Positions 21,514 to 33,393 of a stretch of 64,000 nt of DNA are shown piece by piece. The notes under the pieces were generated by a model. The model was not told the origin of the DNA, ran no database searches, and saw only the letters and a program-made list of their open reading frames with translations. The position numbers and the translations under genes were made by a program. Every line of letters starts with the position of its first letter. The first letter of the stretch is position 1. The DNA is taken from assembly GCA_964007475.1 (NCBI GenBank), contig OZ023273.1, positions 78,989,830-79,053,829 of the forward strand, read 5' to 3'. The stretch is from Hybos culiciformis (Eukaryota > Arthropoda > Insecta > Diptera > Hybotidae).

Positions 21514-23340
21514 AAGATTATAAAAACTTTATGATAGCCAAATATGAAGCGAGAAAACTTGTTAGGTATTATAAGAAAGAGAGCTGGAAAAACTATGTTT
21601 CCTCAATTAACTCAAATACTACCCCATCTCAAGTCTTTGAAAAATTGAGAGCTATAAATGGAAAAAAACGTACAAACGAAATTACAACAATTATTGAAAA
21701 CGACCAAACTATAACCGATAAAAAAGAGATTTGCCAAAAATTAGTTCAACACTTTTGTAAAATGTCAAGTACCGCAAATTATGAAAAAAATTCTTGGAAT
21801 TTAAAAATAAAACTGAAAAACAACAACTGCCTAAAAATACTTTTTCTATACAAAACTACAATTTACCCTTTTCACTTTTAGAACTAGAAAATTCATTAAA
21901 AGAATGCAAAGGAAGCTCACCAGGGCCTGACGGAATCCATTATGATATGCTGAAAAATTTAGACAACGAAGGTAAAAAAACTCTCCTACATTTATATAAT
22001 AATATCTGGAAAAAAGGTGTTTTTCCTGAAAATTGGAAAAAGGCAATCCTGATTCCAGTATTAAAACCGGGAAAAATTTCAACAAATCCAAATAATTAAA
22101 GACCTATCTCTTTAACAAATTGCTGTTGTAAGGTTTTTGAAAGAATGATAAGTAAACGTCTAAACTGGTATTTAGAAAAAAATAACATTATATCAGATTT
22201 TCAAGCTGGCTTTAGGAAAAAAAGGTCTACCTCGCCTATCTCGAAAGCGAAATAGTTAGAGGATTTTCAGAAAAAAAAAGTACTTTAGCCATTTTTTTCG
22301 ATATTGAGAAAGCTTATGACATGATTTGGAAAAGAGGGGTATTAGAACAACTCAAAAACATTGGCATAGAAGGTAATATGCTTACTTTTATAAATAATTT
22401 TTTAACCGGGAGAAAAGTACAAGTATTTGTAGGCAATTACTGTTCTGAGGAAAAAATTCTAGAAAATGGCATACCTCAAGGGTCAGTGTTATCGGTAACA
22501 CTATTTAAAATCTACATAAATAGTATAGCAAAAACTATCAAACTCCCGACAAAATATACGATCTTTGCAGATGATCTAACTGTCTTTGTAACAGGGAAAA
22601 ATATAAAAAAGTTTAAAAAAATATTACAGGACACTTTAAATAAATTAATGCAATGGTCTGAAAAATTCGGATCAAAATTTTCAATGACTAAAACCGTTGC
22701 AATGCTATTTACAAGAAAAACAAAAAATGTCACTTATCCTAACCTTAATCTAGGAAGCACATCGATAAAATATGTTGAACAGCAAAAACTTTTAGGACTA
22801 ATTTTTGATACTAAATTAACTTGGAAACATCATATTAAAGAAATTAAAGTAAAAGCCCTAAGAAATTTAAATATCCTGAAAATGCTTAACAATTCTTTTT
22901 TAGGTTCAGATAGGAAAATCCTTCTAAGACTGTTAAACATGATCATCTTACCCATAATTGACTATGGAAGCTGGATATACGGGTCAGCTAGTAAATGGCT
23001 ACTAAAGTCCTTAAATATAGTTTTAAATACTGGAATTAGGATTGCAACCGGAGCTCACAGAACTACACCTACTCCTAGCCTTCTAGCCGATAGTGGGCAA
23101 CTATCCTTAAATGTCAGAAGACTAAAACAACCCATGTTATATGGAATAAAAATTTTATCAATTAACAACCATCCTTTATCTGACCTAATAAACAATAATG
23201 AAATATATGATAAGTTAAAAACAAAAAAAATTAAAAATCAACCTTGTTTTGTAAGACTAAGATTACTTATTAATGACCTAGTAACAGAAAAAAATCTTCA
23301 TAAAAAACAAATATTAAGTGAACCATATTGGAAACATTAA
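21480..23340 (+). pseudogene. LINE ORF2 reverse transcriptase, copy 2
   Basis: Same RT as 13751-15606 with the FADD motif near 22564-22575. The two in-frame stops of copy 1 (before RPISLT and before LEDFQ) are present. Just after the second stop the A-run is longer, giving a Lys-rich reading in phase with LAIFFDIEKAYD. Over this spot copy 2 keeps the RT frame where copy 1 does not, so copy 2 is probably closer to the ancestral state. Confidence 0.9.
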
Positions 23341-24009
23341 TATAGATACGTCACTCACACAATTTAAAAAAGAAGATACCAGTCCAGACTTATATCAAAA
23401 ACTTTTCTTAGAAACTATAAATACTAAGTACATGGGATATATAAAACTTTTCACCGATGGGTCAGTTATAGAAAATAAAACAGGCTGCGGATATAAATTA
23501 CAGGATATTGAACAGGGTTTTCATTTACCATCTCCTACTAATATTTTCTCGGCTGAATTATACGCAATATATAAAGGGATTAAACAATCGAACCAAAATT
23601 TTACAAACAAAAATATTCTTATCTGTCCTTAAGCTCATTGCAAGATTTAAAAAAAATAATTCCTCTACATCCTACAGAGCTTAGAATTAAAGAAACTTTA
23701 CATGAAAATAGGAATAATTATGTTTTTTACTGGATTCCATCACATGTCCAAATCTCAGGTAATGAAGAAGTAGACAAAGTGGCAAAAAATGCTACACAAC
23801 TAAATCTTAAAGTAAATTATAAAATATTCCATAGAGACTTCAAAAATAAAATCAATCAAAAAATTAAAGAAATTATTACTTGGGAATGGGATGCATTATC
23901 AGAAAATAATAAATTAAAACAAATAACAAATGAAATCCCCAAATGGGGAAACTTAAATTACAAGATTAAGACACGGTCACACCAATATCACCCACAACTA
24001 CATATTTGA
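23318..24009 (+). pseudogene. LINE ORF2 RNase H domain, copy 2
   Basis: Same as 15584-16275 (TDGS, SAELYAI, WIPSH, GNEEVD), with the same stop between the two pieces. Confidence 0.88.
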
Positions 24010-24364
24010 AAAAACACCTCCACCTGATTGTATTTGCGATTTACCTCTACCATATTTTTGAAGAATGTCCTGCATATAGCGGGGAAAGGGACCTATAAGG
24101 AATAAACAACGTACAAAATTTGAAATCAGACGAAATAGAAATATATAAAAAAATAATTGAGTTCATTAAAAGTATCGGAATATATAATAGAATTTAATAT
24201 CATAATAAAAAAAAATAAAAGATTAAAAATAAGAAAAAAGTATAGTAACTTGAAAACTTGAATTAAAAAAAATTATAATCGTAAATTAAGAATTAAAAGA
24301 AAATAAAATGTTAACTCCTTAAATTAAAAAAATATTATTTACCTAAATTTTGGTAATAACATTT

Positions 24365-26168
24365 CGTCCCATCAATGCTTATTTGTCGCAACTAACATAA
24401 ACCTAGTTTTCAGATAATCGAGTTTAAAGTTCAAAAGCTGATTATAGCCAATCTGTTAGTTTTATCAACAATTTCATAACAACATTCGTTTCTACGACGG
24501 GATAACTTTTTTCTCGTGAAAGCACTTTCTTTCAACGTTAATAGTTTTTGAGTTATTAAGCTTCGAATTTTTGTAAATTGTCGTATCTGCACTAAAACGT
24601 TTCGATCGTTGTCGTATCAGACAAAAAAGTGCAGTTACGACATTTAAGAAACAAAGAGGTTTTTATCTAATTTCTATACAAAGTGTAATAAATACGACAC
24701 CTAAAATCAAGTTTTTGCTTTTAAGGAAATTGTATGGGCTCTGTAACAATATGAAAAAGATAGAGGCGGATGGTACTGATCAACGTTAACAAGACTATTC
24801 ACACACTCAGTGGATACAAAATTGTTCCAATCTGTGGTGAAAGCTAAGTCAAGTTGTCGTGAGAGAGAATTTCTTACAGCAGATATTTGTTGAAGTCCGT
24901 TAACGCTAAGCGCGTCAAGAAAAGAACAAATAGATTCACCTGAAGGATTTACGAGGATTAGAAAGAATTCTCCGTCATTGTGTTTCTAATCAATACTAGT
25001 AATATTAAAATCATCCGCAATGATAAATTCATCTAAGGGTTCAAGGATGTTGGAAATGAAATCTATTGCCTTAAAGACATTGTCATAAATACCACTATTT
25101 GTGTTAGGTGGAATGTAGCAGAACATTGTGTAGATATTTTTATCTAATAATTCAACCTTCACACAAATAGTTTCCAAGTGTTCTGTGTTAGGGATAGAAA
25201 TTTGGGATACATTAAAAGTGTTTCTTATAACGATTAATACACCTTTTGGAATTGTATTGGGTGGTAAAGTCATCGTTATATCTATTCCTTTTAAAACGAT
25301 AAATTCTTGATTAAATAACTCAAGGTTGTTGATACTATAGGACAACCAACTCTCTGTCAAAAGGTAAATATCAAAATTTAGAATGGCTGAGTTAAGAAAA
25401 ATTTTAGAAGTTTTTGTTCTAAGTCCTCTTACATTTTGATAGTAAATTGTAAATTGTAAGTTATATTTACTACCGTAGAATTAAGGTCAGTAAATGGTAT
25501 ATTACATGCGTCAATACACATGTAATTATTTACTTAAGTCAATTTTATTTACACACTTCCGTGTTAAGTTAATTTTATTTACTTACTTCATTTTGAAGTT
25601 TTGTTTAATTTTTGCATTGCAAATGTATAGATTGCAACTACGTCTCCCTTAGAAATCAAGACCTACAAGTTGTCTAAGTTATTAAAAATCTCTATATAGT
25701 GTGACAAATCAGAAATCAAATAAGACTTAACAAACTTGCCTTATATGAAACACTACAGTATTGTGAACGACTAATAAGCAGCCAATTGTTAATGACAAGA
25801 TACGCCTAATTTTATATTTTTTTTAAACATACGAAAAATAAGAAATTACTTTTCAAATAGAAGAAAAAAATAAAATCAAGTATTTAATACGACAAACAGG
25901 AATTAAAAGTGTCTAAAGTGTAATTTAATAAAAAACTAAAATTTCTCATATAAAAAAATATTAGTTTATCAGGTAAGACAAATAAGCACGATTTTTTTTC
26001 CCAAATTTTGCATTTACGATAAAGTCGATACTGAATATCTTGGGATTGGAGGTAGGTATCGTCATCTGGATACGTGCAAAAAAAAGATTTAAAATTTTTA
26101 GTATATATGAGCCAATAATATCAAAATCTCAAAAAAGTCAGTTACGGCAAATAAGCATTGATGGGACG
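24365..26168. mobile_element. 1.8-kb terminal-inverted-repeat element, copy 2
   Basis: Copy of 16631-18434 with the same CGTCCCATCAATGCTTATTT ends and ATTT flanks. Confidence 0.75.
24986..25360 (-). pseudogene. LINE endonuclease fragment, antisense, copy 2
   Basis: Identical to 17252-17626. Confidence 0.8.
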
Positions 26169-26594
26169 ATTTCTAAATTAAAAAAAAAAATTATCAATTA
26201 GTCTTCTTCCTTTTTATTATTTAGTGTATACCTAATATATCTAGAATTATGAATAAATAAATTATGAATTAGAATAAATCCGGAATTAGATATAAATTAT
26301 GAATTAGAATTCAAATAAAATAAAAAATAAATTTCCTTAAGAACCAAAATTATTATTGTAAAAAAAAAAAAAAAAAAAAAATGAATTTCTATTATATAAA
26401 TAGTATTAAAAATTATAAAAAAAAAAAAAAATGTGTAAATAATGTAGATAGTGGAGGCCACAAAACCTATAAGCGTTCGTGGCTCCTAGAAATAAATTTT
26501 AATAAATAAATAAATAAAAACCACAAACTTTTATTCTGCATACAACAAGAAAAAAAAGAAATAAAAAAATAAAAATAAAAACACTTACAACAGA

Positions 26595-26631
26595 GTTACG
26601 ACGCGTTTCGCTCATAAGAGCATCTTCAAGC
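26595..26631 (-). ncRNA. Hammerhead-ribozyme-like motif, copy 2
   Basis: Identical to the motif at 18861-18897, inside the right-hand Penelope-like end 26516-26684. Confidence 0.5.
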
Positions 26632-27140
26632 CACTAAAAAAAGTTATTGTCATTGTGTAATCAATCATATCTTATTAATTCTATACAGGGTGTAATAATG
26701 GAGATCCCTCATTAAACAAAACATCATTCAACATTAAAACATTTTGGTCATTTGTCACTATGTCAATACACAACACTATGTCAGAGTAGTCGTATTTTTT
26801 TAGCGCTACATTTATTTTTTTTTTAATTTAATTTTTGTCGAACTGAATTTTATTAATTATTAAAATTTAACTACAAATGGATTATTGAAATGGATTAATT
26901 GAATAAATTTTTTTAAGATTTGTAGAGGAAAACCAGAAGAAGATTTTTTTTCTTTGGGAATTTTTATATAAATTAAATCATCTAATGCAAGATTGCATTT
27001 AAGTTTTTTATTTTTAACTTCAATTGTTTTCAATAATAAAAAGCATTTGTCATCAGATGTCTTGTTAAAATATTTTTTTGGAGGGTTATCATCAGGAATT
27101 GCTTTTTCTTTATTTTTTATTAAAACTGAAATTTTAAATC

Positions 27141-28149
27141 ATGCCTATTGGGAATTGCAGTGACTGTGGTCTTAACTTAAAAGACCTTGTGCAACATGCT
27201 GTAAATGCTTCGACAATTTTCGTTATTAGTGCATAAAAATAGAAGCTGAAGCACTATCAAAATTAAGAATGAACAAAATACAATGGTATTGTACTACATG
27301 TGCCCCGAGCTCAAGTTCCTCTAAGTCTGCTATGTTCCGGTACGAGTTCAGAAAGTAAAAGGAAAAATTTAATTCAGCCTAACTTTACTGATTCTTTCTC
27401 AAAATTAGAGGTAAGCCTAAATGCAACATTATCATTATTCAAGAATGAAATTTTTGAAAGTTTAACTAAACATAAAGTGGAAATTGATGAAATGATGTCA
27501 CTTGTAAATGGCAATGTCAATGAGTGTAAAGATAAAATTGCTAATTTGGAGAAGAAAAGCAATGATGATCGCAATTTCTATGAGGAAAGTTTGTGAAAAC
27601 ATAAAATGGAACTTTCTGAGATGGAAAGACAAAATGTAAACAAATGTCTTCTTTGAGAAAAAAATTGAACATTATGAAAGGAATTTGCAACGATTTGATA
27701 TTATTGTTGGTGGTGGTCCATCTCAAGTTGACACTTCTGAATTTATGTTAAAAGTTGGTACAATTCTGGGTGTACCCTTGATTATTGATGATTTTTCACA
27801 AATTTTATGGTTAGACAAGGATAAGTCTCAAATGCTAGTTAAATTTACAAATATTCAAAAGAGAAATGATATGTTCAAAAAATATTTTATTCATAAGAAA
27901 CTTATGTTAGATGAAATTTATCCTGATTTGAATATTAAGAAGAGAATTTATTTTAATGGAAATTTGTGTTCTAAACTGGTTGAAGTAAGACCTAAATGTG
28001 TAATTGGTAAAAGGGAAAAAGGGATTCTAAAATTTTCGGTCGGTCCCAATTTTATTAAAGTAGTTTCTTTAGATGGGAAATCACATAAAATTCAATCTCT
28101 TTGTGAAAATTTTAATTTTAAAGTTAATCAACATTCCAATCAGGTTTAA
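27141..28149 (+). pseudogene. CR1-like LINE ORF1 (PHD finger, coiled coil, RNA-binding domain)
   Basis: ORF1 of a CR1/Jockey-superfamily LINE, the RNA chaperone/nucleic-acid-binding partner of ORF2. From 27141 the reading CSDCGLNL, then one frame over CATCCKCF and CIKIE, and QWYCTTC (to about 27305), spaces Cys residues like a PHD finger that has lost its His and gained a TAG. 27300-27596 is a Glu/Lys/Asn-rich coiled coil. 27685-28149 (154 residues, starting QRFDIIVGG when read back slightly) resembles the RRM-like and C-terminal domain of such ORF1 proteins (LWLDKDKSQMLVKFTN, KRIYFNGNL). At least three frame breaks. The A+T-rich stretch 28150-28610 separates it from ORF2. Confidence 0.65.
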
Positions 28150-28614
28150 TTGTTTTTGAATTTTTATTTTGTATTTTTATTTTATTATATTATACATTTC
28201 TTTGTTTTTTCTATCTGGTTTTTCTCTTTCTCCCTTCTTCCAACTAAGGATGAGGAAATGAAATTAAGAATTGGTATGAGGTTGAATTTGAAATATTTTG
28301 TACCTAGAATGATTTATATAAATTAAAATGTTTGAAAAATTAATTATTTGAATTAATTCTATGAATTATTTTTTTTTTTTTTTTTTCTCTTCGAATCTTG
28401 TAAAAATTACTTTTTTTAAATTTTATGCTAGTTCGAGTGTTTTTTTTTTTTCTTGGATAATGTAGCACTGTTTTATTTGATTTTAATATGAAGAATATGG
28501 AACAATTTAATATAGATATTTTAAAATTTATAGTTTTTAGTTTTTTTTTTTTTTGAAATGAATTTACTACTCTGAAATTCGATCGACCAACCACCGTAAC
28601 CAAAATAGTTTTAA

Positions 28615-29640
28615 TTGTTTTATTTTTTGATGTATTTTCCTGATGGTTTGTTTGCTAGCGACAATTCGATTCTTAAGAAATCTTTGAAAGATAAGAAATC
28701 TTTACTTAATATTGGTCATTTTAATGCTCAAAGCATGCGTCCCAATTCCAAAAAAGGAAAGTTTGATGAAATTAAAAGTATTTTAAAGGATAATTACTTG
28801 GATGTTGTAGCTATATCGGAAACCTGGCTTAAATCAGGAAATTCTCTTTCTTCGGTAGCAATGGATGGACACAATTTATTCCGAAATGATAGGCCAATAG
28901 GGTAGGAGGTGGAGTAGGCATGTATGTAAGTAAAACTTTATCATCTAGATTAATCGAAGCTAAATGTGAAAATAGTTTTGAATTCATTGCCATTCTAATC
29001 ACATTTGGTTCTTTAAAAATAGTTGTTGTTTGCGGTTACCTTCCTCCTTGTGCATGTGAGAGAAATTTTCAGAATTTCGAATCAATTATTAGCGACATTT
29101 CTACACAATTCGAACATGTAATTTTCATGGGCGATTTTAATTTAAATTTGCTTAATGCTAGCGCTTTTAGTCTTTGTAACAACATAATTTCTGCAAATAA
29201 TTTGCATCTGGTACATAACGATAAACCAACCCATTTCGACGTCGTTCATCATAGTTCGTCCTTAATTGATTTTTATTTATTAGCGATGCTAATTTGTTGA
29301 AACTGAGTAATTCTGGGTACCAGGAATTTCTAAACATAGCCTTATATACCTTTCTTTGGAATATCCTGTGACTTATTCCACTAAGAGTTTTGAGTATCGT
29401 AATTATAACAGTATTAATATTCAAAATATTTCAAATCATGTTGCTGTCAAGATTTTTCACCCATTTACAGAACTAATGATGTCAATACTCAAATTAATAT
29501 TTTTAATAAAATTATTTTAGGTCTATTCAACTCACATGTCCCATTAAAAAAATTCAAGCCACGTCCACCAACTGAGGGAACTGACTAGTTTAATGAGGAG
29601 TTAATCATCAAAAAAAAATTTAGGGATCTGGCTTTTAAGG
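28615..29640 (+). pseudogene. CR1-like LINE ORF2 endonuclease
   Basis: Apurinic-type endonuclease in several frames. 28615-28905 has IGHFNAQSMRPNSKKGKFDE and ISETWLK. 28920-29300 has FEFIAILI, VVCGYLPP, FMGDFNLNLL and NKPTHFD. The Asn, Glu and Asp positions of the fold are present. A one-base shift lies at about 28905 (before GGGVGMYVSK). After 29300 the linker degenerates (LFNSHVPLKKF), and FRDLAFKA at about 29610-29643 is cut by a short inverted-repeat element. The linker resumes at 30253. Confidence 0.85.
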
Positions 29641-29643
29641 CAT

Positions 29644-30252
29644 CAGTGGTGTGCTGAGCCGACTCAGTCCGGCTCGCGCGAACCGTTTGTTGGCAATAAA
29701 AAAAATCCGCGAGCCGGTTGTTAATTACTGAAATTTACCAATAAAAAATAAAAAATTAACCAAATAGGATATCATTTTTGAATTTTTTTTACATATAGTT
29801 ATGTATAAATTTGTATATTGCTATGACAATTTTCATAATCTTTTAATATTATGCAGTCGTGAAAGAAACTTGCGTATTATTGAGATATTTCGCAGTTTTC
29901 GTAGTCCTTTAAAAACATTTAAAATAAGATCTATGAAAAGAATTATTTATTAAAGTAATACAGAAATTACATCTAAATTTACAATTTTATAGGTAAGTAA
30001 TAATTAGTACAAAAAAACTTAAAACAAACTATAGAAATACGAATATTATTTAAATTATCTGCAAATGAACAGGCCATATGGACAACAAATTTATGTAACT
30101 TTATTGCTGTCAATTTTGTTATATTTTATGCTCATTAAATTTCTTTATTGTTAATATGTATTGTACTTGTTTCGATATTTATCTACGAACTATGTTTTTA
30201 CATATATTAATTATATGCGAGCCGGTTGTTACCGATTTACCAGAACACCCCT
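29644..30252. mobile_element. Short inverted-repeat element in LINE ORF2 linker (hAT-like ends)
   Basis: Starts CAGTGGTGTGCTGAG and ends ...CAGAACACCCCT(G), so the ends read CAGTGGTGT / CAGGGGTGT, a hAT-like pattern. GCGAGCCGGTTGTTA occurs near both ends (29710, 30218). The protein continues across it (LAFKA | YMESKS), and GCAT is shared by both flanks. A full 8-bp duplication is not visible, so the superfamily is tentative. Confidence 0.6.
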
Positions 30253-30978
30253 GCATACATGGAGTCTAAATCCTCGGAAAGGTATTCAGTTTTCAAGTTT
30301 CATAGAAATAAATATAACTCTGCTGCAAAAAGAAAGTTTGGTGAGGGTTTTTTCGTAAATTGCAGGACCAGTAAAGATTTCTGGAATAAAATTAACACAT
30401 TGGGATTAACTGATGAAAATAACAGCAATTTGGATGATTTTGATGTGAATGACGTAAATAATTATTTTGTTGGGGCCCAGAGTAGCACCACATTATAGCG
30501 AAATAGAACAGATGTTGATTACTTTGAAAGTTTGAATTTATTTTCATTCAGGAATGTTTCTCGGGATGAAATTGTGGCTGCGTTCAGAAACATAAAATCA
30601 AACGCTGTCGGTCTGGACGAGATTCCTATAAAGTTTCTTGAAATAATATTGGAGTTTGTCCTTGATCACATTTTGCATATAATAAATACCGTATTTACAA
30701 CATCAGTTTATCCCTCCCAGTGGAAAAGTGTTAAAGTGATTCCGATTCCCAAAATTCGTCAGCCCACCAGTCTATCTGATTTGAGACCTATTAGTATTAT
30801 TCCAGCGCTGTCAAAAGTATGTGAGTTTTAATGAAACTTAAAATTCAAGACTATGTGCAAAGAAAATTATTTACTGTATTTTTTTTTTAATGTATTTTTT
30901 TGTTAACGTCTGTATATAATGTATTAAATAATAATAAAACGACCAATTTAACAGACAATGGTAAATGTTATTTATTTT

Positions 30979-31010
30979 ACGTTTCGATGATCGGTTGTCA
31001 TCTTCATCAG
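30979..31010 (-). ncRNA. Hammerhead-like motif, left arm of inverted Penelope-like insertion
   Basis: The minus strand reads CTGATGAAGATGACAACCGA then TCATCGAAACGTA. The core halves CTGATGA and GAAAC are both canonical, joined by a GATGA/TCATC stem. Helix III would be very short, as described for Penelope-like hammerheads, and cleavage would follow GTA. Confidence 0.55.
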
Positions 31011-31864
31011 AAATATAATTATACTAGAATGTATAACAAAACCAAAAATTTAAAAAAAGAATTCAAAAAAAAATTATAACAAATAATACAATTGCAAAAT
31101 AAATTAAAAAATTAAAATTGATACAAATATTATAAAAATTTTTTTCAAAAAAGTGACAAATAATTATAAACAAATTTTAAAATTATTGAAAAATATTTTG
31201 AATTAAAACCAAAAACAATGAACTACAAAGTACCTGCTAGAAATATCGATGCGTCATAGATACTAATTATTATGTTTTTAAACATTATTAAAATTATAAT
31301 TAATACAAAAATTCTATGAAATCAACACTTTAATTAATTAAAAAGCACTTCATAAAAGTTAGATATATAAAAAATTGTATAAAAATTTTTTTATAAAACT
31401 TTTTCGTCAAATGTTTGAACTTTACTAAACAAAAAATCTAAAACAAGAAAATTATTGGCAATGAGAACAATATTTATAATAAAAAGATTCATCAATTAAA
31501 AGTAAGAGGTAGATAATAATCGATATTGTAAAAAAACTTATTGATAAGATTTTTGGGGTCAATAACACATAAATTTTTTTCCTTTTTTAAAAAGGAATTA
31601 TTAAATAGTAATCTTATGATTTGAGAAAAATTAGTTCTAGCAGGTACTTTGTAGTTCATTGTTTTTGGTTTTAATTCAAAATATTTTTCAATAATTTTAA
31701 AATTCGTTTATAATTATTTGTCACTTTTTTGAAAAAAATTTTTATAATATTTGTATCAATTTTAATTTTTTAATTTATTTTGCAATTGTATTATTTGTTA
31801 TAATTTTTTTGAATTCTTTTTTTAAATTTTTGGTTTTGTTATACCTTCTAGTATAATTATATTT

Positions 31865-31897
31865 CTGATGAAGATGACAACCGATCATCGAAACGTA
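31865..31897 (+). ncRNA. Hammerhead-like motif, right arm of inverted Penelope-like insertion
   Basis: Plus-strand copy of the motif at 30979-31010, with the same CTGATGA and GAAAC halves. Confidence 0.55.
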
Positions 31898-33393
31898 AAA
31901 TAAATAACATTTACCATTGTCTGTTAAATTGGTCGTTTTATTATTATTTGAAAATTATTTACGTTCCAGCACTACTACAACAATGCTGGATGTTTCTGAC
32001 ACAATTAGAGATAACTTGGATAAAAAGAAAGTTTCTATTGTGCTCTTGTTAGATTTTTCCATGGCATTTAACTCAGTAAGTTATACTTTACTTTTTCATA
32101 AGCTAAAAAAGTATTTTTATTTTTCTAATGTGGCGTGTAATTTAGTCTTTTCCTATTTAACGGATAGAAATCAATGTGTTTAGTTGGGCCAAAGCAGATC
32201 TTCTTTTTTGCAACTTAAATCTGGAGTACCCCAGGGGTCTATTCTGGGGCCCCTAATTTTTCTTCTATTTATTAATGATTTGCCTGAGGTGGTTAAATTT
32301 TCTCTTACACATCTATATCTTTGCTGATGATGTCCAGCTACTGTGTTCAGCGCCATTTCAAAATCTGAGTTCGAGCGATCTTAACATTACTAAAGATTTA
32401 GAAGCAGTTAATAAATGGTCACTGGAGAATAAATTGGTTTTAAATCCTTCAAAAAGATATGTTGTTACCAAGTTATATAAATGGTATTACGATTCCATTC
32501 GTAGAACGATGCAAAGTTCTGGGTTTTCATTTTTCGGAAAAGCTTTCGTTCACTTAAATGAATTGATTAAGAAAATTAATTTTATTCTTAGAAGAATCTA
32601 TAGATCTAATATTTATTTACCCCAGAAAACGCAACTTTCCCTAGTTAGGGCCCTAATCTTACCACTGTATGGCTGTGAAGTTTATTCTAGTACAACTTTA
32701 AACAATTTAAACAGACTTAAAATTGTATTTAACAACTGTGTTCGTTTTGCATTCTCCATAAAGAGATTTGAATCAATCTCGGAATTTTCGAAAGCAATCT
32801 TAAGAACTATTTTTGATAATTTTATGAACTTAAGACTGATGCTTTTATTCTTTAAGGTACTGAAATCTGGAAAACCATCCTATTTGCGGAATAGAATACA
32901 GTTTCTAGAAAGTAGTATAAGTAAAGTTATGTATATTCCTCGTTTTTACTCCTCTTTTATGGAGAACTCTTTTGTTGTGAAGGTTGCTAGAATTTTTAAT
33001 GGCTTGCCCCGTTCACAATGCACAATGTATTGCACGATAAGTTTTCCAGTGAGCTGTTGAATCATCTTAATTCTTAATAATAAGATAACTAATTTATTTT
33101 TATTTTGTGTCGTTTGTCGCTTGCATTTAATCAGAATGGATTATATTTTTTTGCTTTTGGTTGTACTGGTTGGTCGTTCGATTTCGGTGTTGGAGTTCGT
33201 TTACTATAATAGTTTAGTGTTTAAAATTTTCTGGAAAATAGAAATATAACTATATTCCTTAATATAGTTTTAGTTTTAAGAATATTATTTTTTTACAAGA
33301 AAACATACTTAAGATAATGTACTGTTTAGTTCGTAATGAATAAGCCTTTAGGCTTGGACTAAATCTTTTTTTTGAAATAAATAAATAAATTTA

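Larger units (their letters stand above)
19142..26515 (+). mobile_element. I-type LINE, copy 2
   Basis: Second copy of the LINE at 11413-18781 with identical gene order and the same disabling mutations, so it was already dead before the duplication. Confidence 0.85.
18951..26684 (+). repeat. Tandem duplication, copy 2 (7,734 bp)
   Basis: Second head-to-tail copy of 11222-18950. It ends at CTTATTAATTCTAT (26684), followed by unrelated ACAGGGTGTAATAATGG. It is offset by 7,729 bp up to about 22260 and by 7,734 bp beyond, owing to a longer A-run at 22270-22280. Confidence 0.95.
30875..31949. mobile_element. Inverted pair of Penelope-like ends inserted in the RT, 13-bp TSD
   Basis: The flanks GAAAATTATTTAC (30862-30874 and 31950-31962) are identical, so the 1,075 bp between is one insertion. 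Its arms (about 30930-31240 and 31635-31945) are reverse complements of about 310 bp, sharing TAGCAGGTACTTTGTAGTTC and AAAACGACCAATTTAACAGA. The outer parts carry hammerhead-like motifs facing away from the centre. This is a palindromic Penelope-like copy with no RT between the arms. The 400-bp centre has no recognised gene. Confidence 0.8.
30253..33060 (+). pseudogene. CR1-like LINE ORF2 reverse transcriptase
   Basis: RT of the same LINE, read in pieces. 30253-30498 is a linker (YNSAAKRKFG, SKDFWNKIN). 30532-30831 has SNAVGLDEIPIKFL, WKSVKVIPIPKI and LRPISIIPALSKV. 31917-32183 has VLLLDFSMAFNSVSY, and nearby sequence reads [10 protein letters not shown] (about 32225-32260). 32275-33060 has the catalytic FADD ([10 protein letters not shown]), then NKWSLENKLVLNPSK and a thumb region. 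The piece between 30860 and 31960 is displaced by an inverted Penelope-like insertion. Frameshifts at about 30831, 32183 and 32270. The LINE ends in AAATAAATAAATAAAT at 33376-33391. Confidence 0.87.
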
